Assembly: GCA_021296265.1 (NCBI GenBank)
Contig: JAGWAT010000003.1
Span: 49,979 to 113,978, forward strand
Length of the DNA: 64,000 nt
Source of the DNA: Alphaproteobacteria bacterium
GTDB lineage: Bacteria; Pseudomonadota; Alphaproteobacteria; TMED109
Direction: 5' to 3'
In this document: positions 18,189 through 29,684 of the stretch, one piece after another
How positions within the stretch are numbered: position 1 is the first letter of the stretch
Layout of the letters: every line of letters begins with the position of its first letter
Position numbers and translations under genes: made by a program
The notes under the pieces: model-generated
Told to the model about the DNA's origin: nothing
What the model saw: only the letters and a program-made list of their open reading frames with translations
The model's database searches: none

Positions 18189-19243
18189 GCGGCCTCCGGG
18201 TTATCGATCACCACGGCAGGCCCCTGACCCGCGGTCACCGTCCCCACCGGCCAGACGCGCACCCCCTGGTCGTCGAGGTCTTGCCGAATCCGCTCGGCCG
18301 CTCCGGCGGTCGTGATCAGGAGCATGCCCGCGCCGCAGTTGAACGTGCCAAACAGGGTATCGGCGTTCAATCCGCCGGCCACGCGCAGCCAGTCGAACAG
18401 CGGGGGCAGGCGGAGGGCCGCGCCATCGAGCGTGACCTGCGTGCCGGCCGGGAGAACGCGGGCCAGGTTGGCAGCGAGGCCGCCGCCCGTGATATGCGCC
18501 AGCGCCTTCACGTCACCGGCCGCCAGCACCGGGCACAGCGCACGCGCGTAGATCCGGGTGGGACGGAGCAGCACGTGCCCGAGCGCCTGGTCGGGCGCAA
18601 ACGGCGCCGCTCCGGCCAGATCGATGCCCTCTCCGGCGACGATCGCCCGCACCAGCGAGAAGCCGTTCGCGTGCAATCCGCTGCTCTCGAGCGCCAGCAC
18701 GCAGTCGCCCGGCTCGAGATCGCTCCGGGGGAGCACCCGGTCGCGTTCGACCGCGCCCACCGCGAAGCCGGCCAGGTCGTAGGTCCGGCCCGCATACAGG
18801 CCGGGCAGTTCCGCCGTCTCGCCGCCAGCCAGCGCACAGTCCGCCTGGCGGCACCCTTCGACTACGCCCTCCAGGACCTGAAAGGCGCGCGCGGGGTCGA
18901 GTCGGCCGGTGGCGAAGTAGTCGAGGAAGAAAAGCGGCTGCGCACCCTGGACCAGGAGATCATTGACCGACATCGCGACTAGGTCGATCCCGATCCCGTC
19001 GTGTCGGCCAACCGCTTCCGCCAGCAGCAGCTTGGTCCCGACCCCGTCGGTCGCCGCCACGAGCAACGGGTCGCGGAAGCCTTCGCGCGCAAGGTCGTAG
19101 ACCGCCCCGAAGCCGCCCAGGCCGCCCGCCGTGCCGGCCCGGGCGGTGGTGCGGGCCAGCGGCGCGAGCCGGGCCACCAGCGCCGCCGCGGCATCCGTGT
19201 CGACGCCGGCACCGGCGTAGGTGTAGTGCCTGGAACCCGTCAT
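18176..19243 (-). CDS. purM: Phosphoribosylformylglycinamidine cyclo-ligase (AIR synthetase)
   Basis: A 355-residue ATP-dependent enzyme forming aminoimidazole ribonucleotide in purine synthesis. Recognisable parts are YAGAGVDTDAAA at the N-terminus, VAATDGVGTKLLLA (the nucleotide and Mg site), DLVAMSVNDLLVQGA, and the Gly-rich GGETAELPG. It overlaps purN by 13 bases, the usual purMN arrangement. The upstream 98 bases are shared with the divergent DUF2066 gene and should hold both promoters. Confidence 0.95.
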   Translation of the reverse strand: MTGSRHYTYAGAGVDTDAAAALVARLAPLARTTARAGTAGGLGGFGAVYDLAREGFRDPLLVAATDGVGTKLLLAEAVGRHDGIGIDLVAMSVNDLLVQGAQPLFFLDYFATGRLDPARAFQVLEGVVEGCRQADCALAGGETAELPGLYAGRTYDLAGFAVGAVERDRVLPRSDLEPGDCVLALESSGLHANGFSLVRAIVAGEGIDLAGAAPFAPDQALGHVLLRPTRIYARALCPVLAAGDVKALAHITGGGLAANLARVLPAGTQVTLDGAALRLPPLFDWLRVAGGLNADTLFGTFNCGAGMLLITTAGAAERIRQDLDDQGVRVWPVGTVTAGQGPAVVIDNPEAAWRS

Positions 19244-19341
19244 CGATGCTCGTCTTCACCCCGTCGCCGTTCCGATCGGCACCAGCCGGCGACCGGCGGG
19301 TGCCGAGGCCAGCGGAGCACCATCTATTTATAGTCGCTGTC

Positions 19342-20529
19342 ATGCAAAGGTTGTCGTGGAATCGAACCCTTCCGGCGCTGGCGGTCGCCACGCTCGTCTG
19401 GGCCACGGGGCTCCCCGGCGGGCCCGCTGCGGCCCAAGCTCCCGGCGACATCTACTCGGTCGGCGGAATCGCGGTTGACGAAACCGGGGCAGACGGGAGC
19501 GCCGCGCGCGCGGCGGCGCTCCGCTCCGGCGAGCGCGTCGCGTTCGACCGGTTGCTGCGATGGCTGCTGCTGGACCGGGACGTGGCCCAGGTTCCAAGCG
19601 ATGTCCGCGCGGATCCGTCCGGATTCGTGACGGGCTATTCGGTGCAGAGCGAACGCATCGCGGCCAACCGTTACCGCGCGACGATCGAGGTGCAGTTCGA
19701 TCCCAATCGGGTGCGCGGCCTGATGAACGAGCTGGAGCTCTCCTTCGAAGAACGGCGTCCGCCCACCCACCTGCTGATCCCGCTGTTCGACCTGGATGGC
19801 CGCCTGGACCTCTGGGACCACAACCCGTGGCTGGACGTCTGGGCGCACCGGCCGGGCACCGGCGATTTCATCCCGCTGCTGGTGCCGCACGGCGACATCG
19901 GGGACGTCTCCGCGCTGTCCGCTGCCGATGCCGCCGGCGGCCAGGCGGACCGGATCGCGGGGCTCGCCCGACGCTACGGCGTGACCCGTGCCCTGTTGGT
20001 CCGCGCCGACCAGGCGGCGGATGACGGGCATGTGCTGGTGTCCGTCCGACTGGTGGACCGGGGCCAGCCGATTGCCGAACCGCTGCACCTGCGGCTGAAC
20101 CGCGCCGTCGACGAAACGGACGCGGAGCTGCTGCAGCGTGCCGCCGCGACCACCGCCCGGGCGGCAGCGGATCTCTGGATTCAGTCGGTGCGGGACCGGC
20201 GCCAGACCGACGGCGTCCTAGCCGTGCGCGCGGACTTCGCAAGCCATGCCGAGTGGCGCCGCCTGTTCGGCGAACTCCTGCGCTCCAGCCGGCTGGCGGA
20301 CGTGACGGTCCGGCGACTGACCACGCGGCAGGCAGACCTCGCGCTCGCCTACAGCGGCACGCCCGAGGCCGTACGCGCGGCGCTCGCTGCTATTGGATTG
20401 AACGTCGAGATCGACGATGCCCCGTGGCGAGTGCGGTTCGCGGCTGAGCCCGAGCCCCCGCCGGCCACCGAACCCGCTCCCGAAGCGCCGGTCGCGGCAC
20501 CGCCGCCCGTCACGCCCATCGTCGATTGA
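19342..20529 (+). CDS. DUF2066 domain protein, secreted
   Basis: A 395-residue protein with a signal peptide (residues 1 to about 31, ending PAAAQA) and a body of the DUF2066 type: an N-terminal TPM-like fold (YSVGGIAVDETGADG ... RYRATIEVQFDP) and a second alpha/beta repeat. The C-terminus is a Pro/Glu/Ala tail. Function is unknown. It sits between purM and perM-hdaA, a placement commonly conserved in alphaproteobacteria. The ATG at 19342 begins the signal peptide; the upstream extension to 19246 is not supported. Confidence 0.75.
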   Translation: MQRLSWNRTLPALAVATLVWATGLPGGPAAAQAPGDIYSVGGIAVDETGADGSAARAAALRSGERVAFDRLLRWLLLDRDVAQVPSDVRADPSGFVTGYSVQSERIAANRYRATIEVQFDPNRVRGLMNELELSFEERRPPTHLLIPLFDLDGRLDLWDHNPWLDVWAHRPGTGDFIPLLVPHGDIGDVSALSAADAAGGQADRIAGLARRYGVTRALLVRADQAADDGHVLVSVRLVDRGQPIAEPLHLRLNRAVDETDAELLQRAAATTARAAADLWIQSVRDRRQTDGVLAVRADFASHAEWRRLFGELLRSSRLADVTVRRLTTRQADLALAYSGTPEAVRAALAAIGLNVEIDDAPWRVRFAAEPEPPPATEPAPEAPVAAPPPVTPIVD

Positions 20530-20534
20530 GGCCC

Positions 20535-21602
20535 ATGCCCCTCTTCTCCGGCCCCCGCGCGGTTCTCGTGATCTGGCTGGCGTTCTTCGTGGCCGCCGCC
20601 GCGATCCTGTGGCTGTTCTCCTCGATCCTGCTGCCGTTCGTCCTCGGCGTGGCGATCGCCTACCTGCTGGACCCCCTCGTCGACCGGTGCGAACAGCTGG
20701 GGCTGGGCCGGAGCCTGGCGACCACGCTGGTCCTGGTCGTGGCGACCCTGGCGGCCTTCGCCGTCACCGGCCTCTTGCTCCCGGTGGTGATCGACCAGGC
20801 CCACACGTTCGCGGACAAGGCGCCCGACCGGATCAGCCGGGTCCTGGCATGGCTGGACCAAATTCGACAGCGGGTGACGGAGCGCTTCGGATGGGAGCTC
20901 GGGGGCAGTGCGCAGGACCTGGTTCCGCTCTTTACCGGCGAGATCGGCGCCTGGGCGCTCAAGGCGCTGCAAAACCTATTTCGGTCCGGAGCAGCGATCA
21001 TCAACGTCGGCGGATTGCTGCTGGTGACCCCGCTGGTGGCCTGGTACCTGCTGCGCGACTGGGACGTTCTGGTAGCCCGCATCGACGCGCTGCTGCCGCG
21101 CCGCAACCTGGACGCGGCCCGGGCCCGGTTCGCCGAAATCGATCGGGTGCTGGCCAGCTTCGTCCGCGGCCAATCGACGACGTGCGCCATCCTGGCGGGC
21201 GCCTATGCCCTCGGCCTCGGCCTGATCGGTATCCCGAACGGGGTGCTGATCGGCCTGTTCGCAGGCCTGATCTCGTTCGTTCCGTATGTTGGGACGATCC
21301 TCGGCCTGCTGCTCTCGGTGGGTCTGGCCGCACTGGAGTTCGGGGCAGCCTGGCAGACGCTGGCCGCCGGGGGAGTCTTTGCAGTCGGCCAGCTGCTCGA
21401 CGACTACGTTCTGCGTCCCCGCCTGGTCGGCGAGCGCCTGGGCCTACACCCGGTTGGGACCATCTTCGCCCTGTTCGCCGGCGGCGCCCTCCTGGGCTTT
21501 GTCGGGATCCTGGTCGCCGTGCCGGCCGCCGCCGTCATCGTGGTCCTGCTCCGGTCGGCGGTGGCATGGTACCGCGCCAGCGCGTTCTATCGGGAATCAT
21601 GA
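20535..21602 (+). CDS. AI-2E / PerM family membrane protein
   Basis: A 355-residue inner-membrane protein with about eight helices: two at the N-terminus, a soluble stretch (about 90-155), then a group of six. Family marks are AYLLDPLVDRCE, SFVPYVGTILG and the C-terminal LLDDYVLRPRLVG. The family includes exporters and putative Na+/H+ antiporters; the name AI-2E does not prove autoinducer export. The ATG at 20535 is chosen over an in-frame TTG at 20526 that overlaps the previous stop. Its stop overlaps the hdaA start (ATGA). Confidence 0.85.
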   Translation: MPLFSGPRAVLVIWLAFFVAAAAILWLFSSILLPFVLGVAIAYLLDPLVDRCEQLGLGRSLATTLVLVVATLAAFAVTGLLLPVVIDQAHTFADKAPDRISRVLAWLDQIRQRVTERFGWELGGSAQDLVPLFTGEIGAWALKALQNLFRSGAAIINVGGLLLVTPLVAWYLLRDWDVLVARIDALLPRRNLDAARARFAEIDRVLASFVRGQSTTCAILAGAYALGLGLIGIPNGVLIGLFAGLISFVPYVGTILGLLLSVGLAALEFGAAWQTLAAGGVFAVGQLLDDYVLRPRLVGERLGLHPVGTIFALFAGGALLGFVGILVAVPAAAVIVVLLRSAVAWYRASAFYRES

Positions 21603-22279
21603 CACCCGTGTCCCAGTACACGTTCAACTTCGACGTTCGCGAGGCGCTGGAGCGGGACGACCTGGTCGTGGGCTCGGCCAATGCGGCGGCCGTCGCATGG
21701 GTGGACCGGTGGCCGGACTGGCATCCACCCGGCCTTGTCCTGATCGGCCCGCCGGGGGCCGGAAAATCGCATCTCGGCGCCGTGTGGTGCCATCGCTCGG
21801 GCGCGGCGCGTCATGTGGCGGCGGAGCTGGCTTCCGCACTGGAGGCGGCGCGCCGGGGCGGGCGGGCCCTGCTGATCGAGGATATCGACGCCGGGGCCGA
21901 CGAGGACGGCCTGTTTCGCCTCCTCAACACGATGACCGACATCCGCGGACACCTGCTGCTCACCTGTCAGCGCCCTCCGGCACAGCTTGGCCTGCGCGTG
22001 CCGGACCTGCTGTCGCGGCTCCGCGCCATGCAGTCGGTGTTCCTCGGTCAACCCGACGACGAGCTGCTCGGCCGCGTCATCCGGAAGCAGTTCGGCGACC
22101 GCGGAGTGCGGGTCGACAACGAAGTGATACTCTTTCTCCTGCGGCGCATGCAGCGGTCCTTCGTTGCAGCCCGGCGGCTGGTCGCGGAACTCGATGCTGC
22201 CGCTCTTGCGCGTCGTCGCAAACTCACGATCCCGTTCGTGCGGGCATGGTTCGCGGACACGGCGAACCCGCCCGCCTGA
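21599..22279 (+). CDS. hdaA: DnaA-related replication regulator HdaA
   Basis: A 226-residue AAA+ protein similar to the ATPase part of DnaA without its DNA-binding domain. Walker A is GPPGAGKS (residues 51-58), Walker B-like LLIEDIDAG, and sensor/arginine regions RAMQSVFLGQPDDE and FVAARRLVAEL follow. In alphaproteobacteria HdaA acts with the sliding clamp to convert DnaA-ATP to DnaA-ADP after initiation. Placement after the PerM-like gene is conserved, with a 4-base overlap. The N-terminal QYTFNFDV region is where a clamp-binding motif would be expected. Confidence 0.9.
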   Translation: MTPVSQYTFNFDVREALERDDLVVGSANAAAVAWVDRWPDWHPPGLVLIGPPGAGKSHLGAVWCHRSGAARHVAAELASALEAARRGGRALLIEDIDAGADEDGLFRLLNTMTDIRGHLLLTCQRPPAQLGLRVPDLLSRLRAMQSVFLGQPDDELLGRVIRKQFGDRGVRVDNEVILFLLRRMQRSFVAARRLVAELDAAALARRRKLTIPFVRAWFADTANPPA

Positions 22280-22308
22280 CACGGTCGTCAGACTGCTGGG
22301 AGGCTTGC

Positions 22309-23094
22309 ATGGATCTTCAAATTGCCGGGCGCACCGCGATCGTGTGTGCTTCCAGCCGCGGACTGGGGCGCGGCTGTGCATTGGCGCTCGCCGAAGAGGG
22401 CGTGCACGTCGTCCTGAACGGGCGCGACCCCGAGACCCTTGAACGCACGGCCGCCGACGTGAACCGGGTCGCCACGAACGGCGCCACGGTGAAGACGGTC
22501 GCCGCCGACGTCACGACCCCCGAGGGTCAGACCGCCTTGCTCGAGGCCTGCCCGGATCCCGACATTCTGGTCAACAACGCCGGTGGCCCACCGCCCGGTG
22601 ATTTCCGGGATTGGACGCGCGCGGACTGGACCGCCGCCTGCACCGCCAACATGTTCACGCCGATCGAGCTGATCCGGGCCACCGTCGACGGCATGATCGC
22701 CCGGCGCTTCGGGCGAATCGTCAACATCACCTCGAGCGCCGTGAAGGCCCCGATCGACATTCTCGGGCTCTCGAACGGCGCGCGGAGCGGCCTCACCGGC
22801 TTCGTCGCCGGCGTCGCCCGCAAGACCGTCGCCTACAACGTGACCATCAACAATCTGCTCCCCGGCCCGTTCGACACGGACCGGCTGCGGGGCACGATCG
22901 AGTTCGAAGCCGAGAAGCGGCAGCTCGGCGTGGACGAGGTTGCGGCCGAACGGGCCGCCGGCAACCCGTCGGGCCGCTTCGGGACCCCCGAGGAGTTCGG
23001 GGCGGCCTGCGCGTTCCTGTGCAGCGCCCACGCGGGCTACATCACCGGGCAGAACCTCCTGCTGGACGGCGGCGGCTACCCGGGCACGTTCTGA
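22309..23094 (+). CDS. Short-chain dehydrogenase/reductase with atypical active site
   Basis: A 261-residue SDR. The Rossmann motif is changed to SSRGLGRG near residue 15, and NNAGG (about residues 88-92) is normal. The usual catalytic Tyr-x-x-x-Lys is absent: after the conserved Ser (ITSSAVKAP) the aligned position reads SNGAR, so Ser and Arg replace Tyr and Lys. This divergent SDR subfamily is known from many bacteria, often labelled 3-oxoacyl-ACP reductase without proof. ATG at 22309 with TGGGAGG before it. It interrupts hdaA and ppk, which are usually closer. Confidence 0.85.
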   Translation: MDLQIAGRTAIVCASSRGLGRGCALALAEEGVHVVLNGRDPETLERTAADVNRVATNGATVKTVAADVTTPEGQTALLEACPDPDILVNNAGGPPPGDFRDWTRADWTAACTANMFTPIELIRATVDGMIARRFGRIVNITSSAVKAPIDILGLSNGARSGLTGFVAGVARKTVAYNVTINNLLPGPFDTDRLRGTIEFEAEKRQLGVDEVAAERAAGNPSGRFGTPEEFGAACAFLCSAHAGYITGQNLLLDGGGYPGTF

Positions 23095-23122
23095 CCGGCC
23101 GGGTTCAGGTCTCGAGTTGCCG

Positions 23123-25300
<2,178 letters not shown>

Positions 25301-25317
25301 GCCAGGTCGCGCGCGGG

Positions 25318-26814
25318 ATGACGAACCGGCGGGCGCCGGGGCCCGCGAACGGGCGCGATCACCCAATCGCCGTGGCTGACCTGGGTTCCAACTCTTTCCG
25401 GCTGGTGGTGTACCGACCGCCGGCCCGCGCTCCGGTCGTTCTGTACAACGAACGGGTCATCGTGGGCCTTGCCCGCACGCTCGGCCGCTCCGGCAAGCTG
25501 CAACGGCGCGGCCGCGAGGTCGCGCTCGCGACGGTGCTGCGCTTCCATCGGGTCGCCGAGGCGATGGGCGCGCAGCACATCCACATGGTGGCAACCGCGG
25601 CGATCCGGGATGCCACCGACGGCGGGCCGCTCGTCGAAGCCATCCGTCAGCGTACCGGTGTCGAGGTCGAAGTGATGGGGGCACATCGGGAGGCCCGGCT
25701 GGCCGCCAACGGGCTGATGGCCGGGATTCCCGATGCCGACGGGATTCTCGGGGACATGGGGGGCGGCAGCATCGAATTCGCGCGCGTCTGCAAAGGAAAG
25801 GTGCTGGCGAACGACTCGCTGCCGGCGGGCATGCTTCGCCTCATGGACCGGAGCCGGCACGTAGCCGCCGAAGCCGAGCCCGCGCTGGCGCGCGAACTGG
25901 AGCCGTTCGACTGGCTTCGCGGCGGCCGCGGGCGACCGTTCTACGCGATCGGCGGGTCCTGGCGCGCCCTGGCACGCGCCCTGCAAAGCCGTACCCAGCA
26001 CCCCCTCCCGATCATTCATGGGTACCGGCTGAACCGGGATGAACTGCTCGGCCATCTCGCCGACCTGACCCATTTGCCGGCCCGCAAGCTGCCGCATTCA
26101 ATCCCCAGCCACCGCCGGCGCGGGTTGCCCTTCGCCGCGGCCGCGATGCTGGCGGTGATGCGGGCCGTCCAGCCTTCAAAGGTGGTCTTTTCCGGATTCG
26201 GCCTGCGGGAGGGGATTCTGCTCGACCTGCTGGAGACGCCGGCGGATCGGTCGATGTCGCCGCTACAGGAAGCGAGCGCTTCGCTCGAGCCCACGAACCG
26301 GCCCTTCCTCGGCGACACCGACATCATTGCCAACTGGCTTCAGCCGGCTCTCCGGAACGCCGACTTCCGGAACCCGAACCGAGAGTTCCTGGGCGCCTGC
26401 GCTCGCCTCGTCGATCTCGCCTGGAACGAACACCCGGACCACCGGGCCCGGTATGCCTTCGATCGCGTTGCACTCCGCCCGCTGCTGCCGGTCAGCCAGA
26501 CGGTCCGAATCCGGATGGCTCTGGCGCTCTACGCCCGCTACACCGGCGCAGCCGTCACCGGGCGGATGCGGTCGATCGCCGGGCTGATCCCCGACGCCCA
26601 GGCGCGTTCGTCACGAATCGTGGGTCTGGCCCTGAGGCTTGCCATGACGATCGGCGGGGGAACGGCGCACACGCTGGAGAGCTGCCGACTTGAACTGCAT
26701 GACGGCGACCTGATCCTTACCGTGCCACGGTGCCTCGATGCCCTGGTCGTTCGAGCGCGCCTCAAGACGCTTGCCGAGGCACTCGGGGGCAAGCACCGCG
26801 TCGCCTACGCCTAG
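25318..26814 (+). CDS. ppx: Exopolyphosphatase / pppGpp phosphohydrolase (Ppx/GppA)
   Basis: A 498-residue ASKHA-fold phosphatase. The phosphate-1 loop is VADLGSNSFRLVVY (about residues 18-31), the phosphate-2 loop GDMGGGSIEFA; a C-terminal helical HD-like domain spans about 310-498. It releases phosphate from polyphosphate and, in relatives, from pppGpp. The chosen ATG (25318) begins 17 bases after ppk. It converges with rnd, only 3 bases separating the stops. Confidence 0.93.
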   Translation: MTNRRAPGPANGRDHPIAVADLGSNSFRLVVYRPPARAPVVLYNERVIVGLARTLGRSGKLQRRGREVALATVLRFHRVAEAMGAQHIHMVATAAIRDATDGGPLVEAIRQRTGVEVEVMGAHREARLAANGLMAGIPDADGILGDMGGGSIEFARVCKGKVLANDSLPAGMLRLMDRSRHVAAEAEPALARELEPFDWLRGGRGRPFYAIGGSWRALARALQSRTQHPLPIIHGYRLNRDELLGHLADLTHLPARKLPHSIPSHRRRGLPFAAAAMLAVMRAVQPSKVVFSGFGLREGILLDLLETPADRSMSPLQEASASLEPTNRPFLGDTDIIANWLQPALRNADFRNPNREFLGACARLVDLAWNEHPDHRARYAFDRVALRPLLPVSQTVRIRMALALYARYTGAAVTGRMRSIAGLIPDAQARSSRIVGLALRLAMTIGGGTAHTLESCRLELHDGDLILTVPRCLDALVVRARLKTLAEALGGKHRVAYA

Positions 26815-26817
26815 CCG

Positions 26818-28005
26818 TCAGCCGGGATCGTCGACCGGGATCTCGCGCAACTTGCCGCCATCCACTCCCAGCGCGATCCGCCCGTCGCAGAGGGCCGCTG
26901 CCCGCTGCCCAAAGACCCGGTTGCGCCAGCCCCGAAATGCCGGCATGTCCCGGTCGCCGGCAGCCATGCGGTCAAGCTCCTCCGTGCTTGCCAGCAGTTT
27001 CGACGCAATGCCGTGCTCGGCCGCAACCTGGCGAAGGAGCGCCCGGAGGAGCACAGCGGCGGCCGGTGACTTGTGCCGGGACTTGGGACGGCCCTCGGCC
27101 TTCGGGAGCGGTGCTGCGACTCCCTCCCGCACCGCCGCCAGCATCCGACTCCCGGTCCTGCCGCGAGCGACCGTGTCGGAAACCCCCCGGATCTCGGCCA
27201 ATTCCCCTGCGCTGGCGGGGGCGGTCCGGGCAATCTGCACCAGCGCCTCGTCCGACAAGATCCAGCGGCGCGGCCGGTCGGCCTTTCTGGCCATCTCTTC
27301 CCGGGCAGCAGCCAGATACTGGGCGATAAGTTGCTGCCGTGGCGGGAGCGGCGGGAGCTTGGTCCGCCGCCAGGCCTCCTCTGGCTGCAGTCGGTACGAG
27401 TCAGGATCCGTCAGCGTCTCCATCTCCTCGTCCAGCCACTCCCAGCGGTCCGTGGAATTAAGCTGACCGGCAAGCTTGCGGTAGATGGCCGGCAGGTGGG
27501 TCACGTCTGCGAGTGCGTAGGCGAGTTGGGCCGGCGACAGCGGCCGGCGCGACCAATCCGTGTAGCGGTCGGCCTTGCTGATCGTCGCGTCCGCAATGGC
27601 GTGCGCCAGATTCGCGTAGCTGACCGCTTCTCCGTAGCCGCATGCCATCGCGGCCACCTGGGTGTCGAACAACGGGGTCGGCACGAAGCCAGTGGCCAGA
27701 AAGAAGATGCCCACATCCTGCCGGCAGGCATGAAACACCTTGATCGGCGGCGCTTCGTTGAGGAGGCGATAGAGCGGGTCGAGGTCCAGTTCGGCCAAGG
27801 CATCCACCGCGTGCCCATGGCCATCCGGGCCGGCGACCTGGACCAGGCAAAGTTTCGGCCAGAACGTCTGGCCACTCAGGAATTCGGTGTCGATGCAGAC
27901 GAACGGCTCATCGGCGAGGCGATCGCAAAGACGCTCGAGGTCGGCCGTCTCGGTGATCAGCGATTCCCGGACGGCGGCGCGCGGCTGGCCGCTTGGCGCC
28001 CTCAA
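26818..28005 (-). CDS. rnd: Ribonuclease D
   Basis: A 395-residue 3'-5' exoribonuclease acting in tRNA maturation. The DEDD exonuclease domain occupies the N-terminal half: CIDTEFLSGQTFWPKLCLVQ (first Asp/Glu pair), KVFHACRQDVGI and a YALADVTHLPAIY third motif. One or two HRDC-type helical domains follow (about 210-290 and beyond). There is no ATG near the conserved start; TTG at 28005 fits the usual length, while a GTG at 28158 would add 51 unmatched residues, so the start is uncertain. Confidence 0.9.
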   Translation of the reverse strand: MRAPSGQPRAAVRESLITETADLERLCDRLADEPFVCIDTEFLSGQTFWPKLCLVQVAGPDGHGHAVDALAELDLDPLYRLLNEAPPIKVFHACRQDVGIFFLATGFVPTPLFDTQVAAMACGYGEAVSYANLAHAIADATISKADRYTDWSRRPLSPAQLAYALADVTHLPAIYRKLAGQLNSTDRWEWLDEEMETLTDPDSYRLQPEEAWRRTKLPPLPPRQQLIAQYLAAAREEMARKADRPRRWILSDEALVQIARTAPASAGELAEIRGVSDTVARGRTGSRMLAAVREGVAAPLPKAEGRPKSRHKSPAAAVLLRALLRQVAAEHGIASKLLASTEELDRMAAGDRDMPAFRGWRNRVFGQRAAALCDGRIALGVDGGKLREIPVDDPG

Positions 28006-28506
28006 GGCGTGTGCACCGTAACCCGTAACCCGTCCACCGTGGCGGTGGGGTCCAACCTGCCGGGAAACGTGCGGCCGGCCGCCCAAGCCCGGCGAGCCGC
28101 AAGTTCCGCAGGGCAGTGCGGCGCCTGCCCGCCCTGGCCGGCCGGTACCGGCCGGCACGGACGCCGCGCTCCATTACGAAGCCGGTGTCCGTCGCCTGCC
28201 TCCGGCGCAACCGCTACCCGGCGCGGTTCGGAGCGGTCAATAGTCTGGATTAGCCGCACAACTCAACATAGGCCGCTGTCAGGGATCGATGCAAGCGGGC
28301 TCGCGTCCGCACCCGAAACTCTGCAGCCGGGGCGGGGCCCGCCGGGTCGTCGCAGAGCCGGCCGCTCCGAACCCGCCGGCCCGGGCGGGAGCGGCGGTCT
28401 TGCGCCGACGGTCGGACCTACCCCGTTGCCAAGGGTTCACCAGCCGGGCGGGTGGACCGCCAACATCGGCCGAAGACCAGCTGAAAGTACCTCGTGTCGG
28501 ACTGGA
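28006..28506. other. Non-coding stretch with a 20-bp perfect palindrome
   Basis: About 500 bases without a supportable gene, apart from a possible N-terminal extension of rnd. It is very GC-rich and holds a perfect 20-bp palindrome at 28137-28156 centred on GGTACC, and an inverted repeat GGGCAG/CTGCCC at 28111-28130. No tRNA-like arms or known small-RNA motifs were recognised. Confidence 0.5.
28137..28156. repeat. 20-bp perfect palindrome
   Basis: The ten bases GCCGGCCGGT are followed at once by their exact reverse complement, with no spacer. Such a site may bind a dimeric protein or extrude; no T-run follows, so it is not a standard terminator. Confidence 0.6.
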
Positions 28507-29565
28507 TCAACTCTCCAGCTGATCCCATTCCACGCCCTCGAACTGGCGCACGAAATCTGCACCGTAGGCCGATGACGGCGTCTGGTAACCGATCTTCAGG
28601 TCACCCCGGAGAGCGTGCGCTGCGATGGCAGTCGCCGCCCTCGCGGTGAATCCATAGGGATCGGGCGCGCGCAGGCGGGCCGTCGCCCGGTTGCCGTCCG
28701 CATCCTCGATCTCAGCGACGAAGATGGCGGAACTGGCCTGCCGTCCTCGTTCGTTCGGACCGGCCGGTCCCCACTTGATGCCGATGTCCAACACGTGCCG
28801 CGGAAGGCGCCGCGCGAGCAACCACCCGAGGCGGCGGCCCGTCCACGTCAGCAACCGGAACTGTCGGTTGGCCTGACCGTAGGTCTCGATATTGGGAATT
28901 CCCGTTGATCGATAGGCTGTCGCCACATCGCCCAATACACTGATCAGTGCAGCGTCGGGCCCTTCCCCGAAATCGAATTCATGGCGGAGGCTGCCGGGAG
29001 CAACGCGGACGAGCGCCCCGTCGCAACGAATACGGATGTCGCCGAGACCCTCGAGGACCGTGCGTAGCGTCCCGCGAGAGACTCCGCTCAGGGCAGCAAG
29101 ACCAAGCCGGATACGCCGGCCACCAGGATGCCGTGCGGCCAAGTCAGCGATCAGGCAATCGCTCGGGAGCACGTCGAAACCGACCCCCGGCAAGATCATG
29201 ATCCCCGCCTGGCTGGCTGCGGCGTCACGGGCCGCTAGCGCTTCAAAGACGGCGACTTCGCCCGTGACGTCCAGATAATGCGTATGCGTCCTGAGGCACG
29301 CCTCCACCACCGGTTCGGCCGTGCGCGAGAACGGGCCGGCGCAGTGCAGCACCACGGCCACGTCCTGCAGAGCCGAAACAAGCCCATCGGCGTCGCCCAG
29401 CGCCACGGTTCGCGTCTCAAGACCCCACCGGCGGGCAGTCCGGGCGAGTTTCTCCGCACTGCGGCCCGCCAGCACGGGTCGCAGCCCGGACGCCACTGCC
29501 TCCGCCACTACCAGCTGGCCGGTATAGCCGGTGGCGCCATAGACCATGAATTTCGTCTGGTCCAC
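28507..29565 (-). CDS. Saccharopine-dehydrogenase-like NAD(P)-binding protein
   Basis: About 352 residues. The N-terminus has an atypical Rossmann motif VYGATGYTGQLV, followed by RSAEKL and HCAGPF, as in saccharopine dehydrogenase-like oxidoreductases and trans-acting enoyl reductases. HYLDVTGE and GVGFDVLPSDC are also typical. The reaction cannot be assigned; members act on lipids or amino acid derivatives. Start candidates are TTG 29580, GTG 29565 and ATG 29547; GTG 29565 is taken because it leaves a short polar lead before the Rossmann strand. It lies in an accessory block between rnd and aspS. Confidence 0.75.
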   Translation of the reverse strand: MDQTKFMVYGATGYTGQLVVAEAVASGLRPVLAGRSAEKLARTARRWGLETRTVALGDADGLVSALQDVAVVLHCAGPFSRTAEPVVEACLRTHTHYLDVTGEVAVFEALAARDAAASQAGIMILPGVGFDVLPSDCLIADLAARHPGGRRIRLGLAALSGVSRGTLRTVLEGLGDIRIRCDGALVRVAPGSLRHEFDFGEGPDAALISVLGDVATAYRSTGIPNIETYGQANRQFRLLTWTGRRLGWLLARRLPRHVLDIGIKWGPAGPNERGRQASSAIFVAEIEDADGNRATARLRAPDPYGFTARAATAIAAHALRGDLKIGYQTPSSAYGADFVRQFEGVEWDQLES

Positions 29566-29684
29566 TGAGGGAATCCGCAACGGCTCGGCCAGTCAGGCCC
29601 GAGCCCCAAGCGGCCCGCGTCGGCAGGCCCCGATTGCGCCCGGGACGATGCGCGACATCGCTCGGTTGACCACGGCCTGCCGGC

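Noticed and set aside
28006..28506. Possible tRNA, SRP RNA or 6S RNA in the rnd gap
   Set aside because: No TPsiC-like GTTCGA arm, CCA end or conserved SRP loop sequence found.
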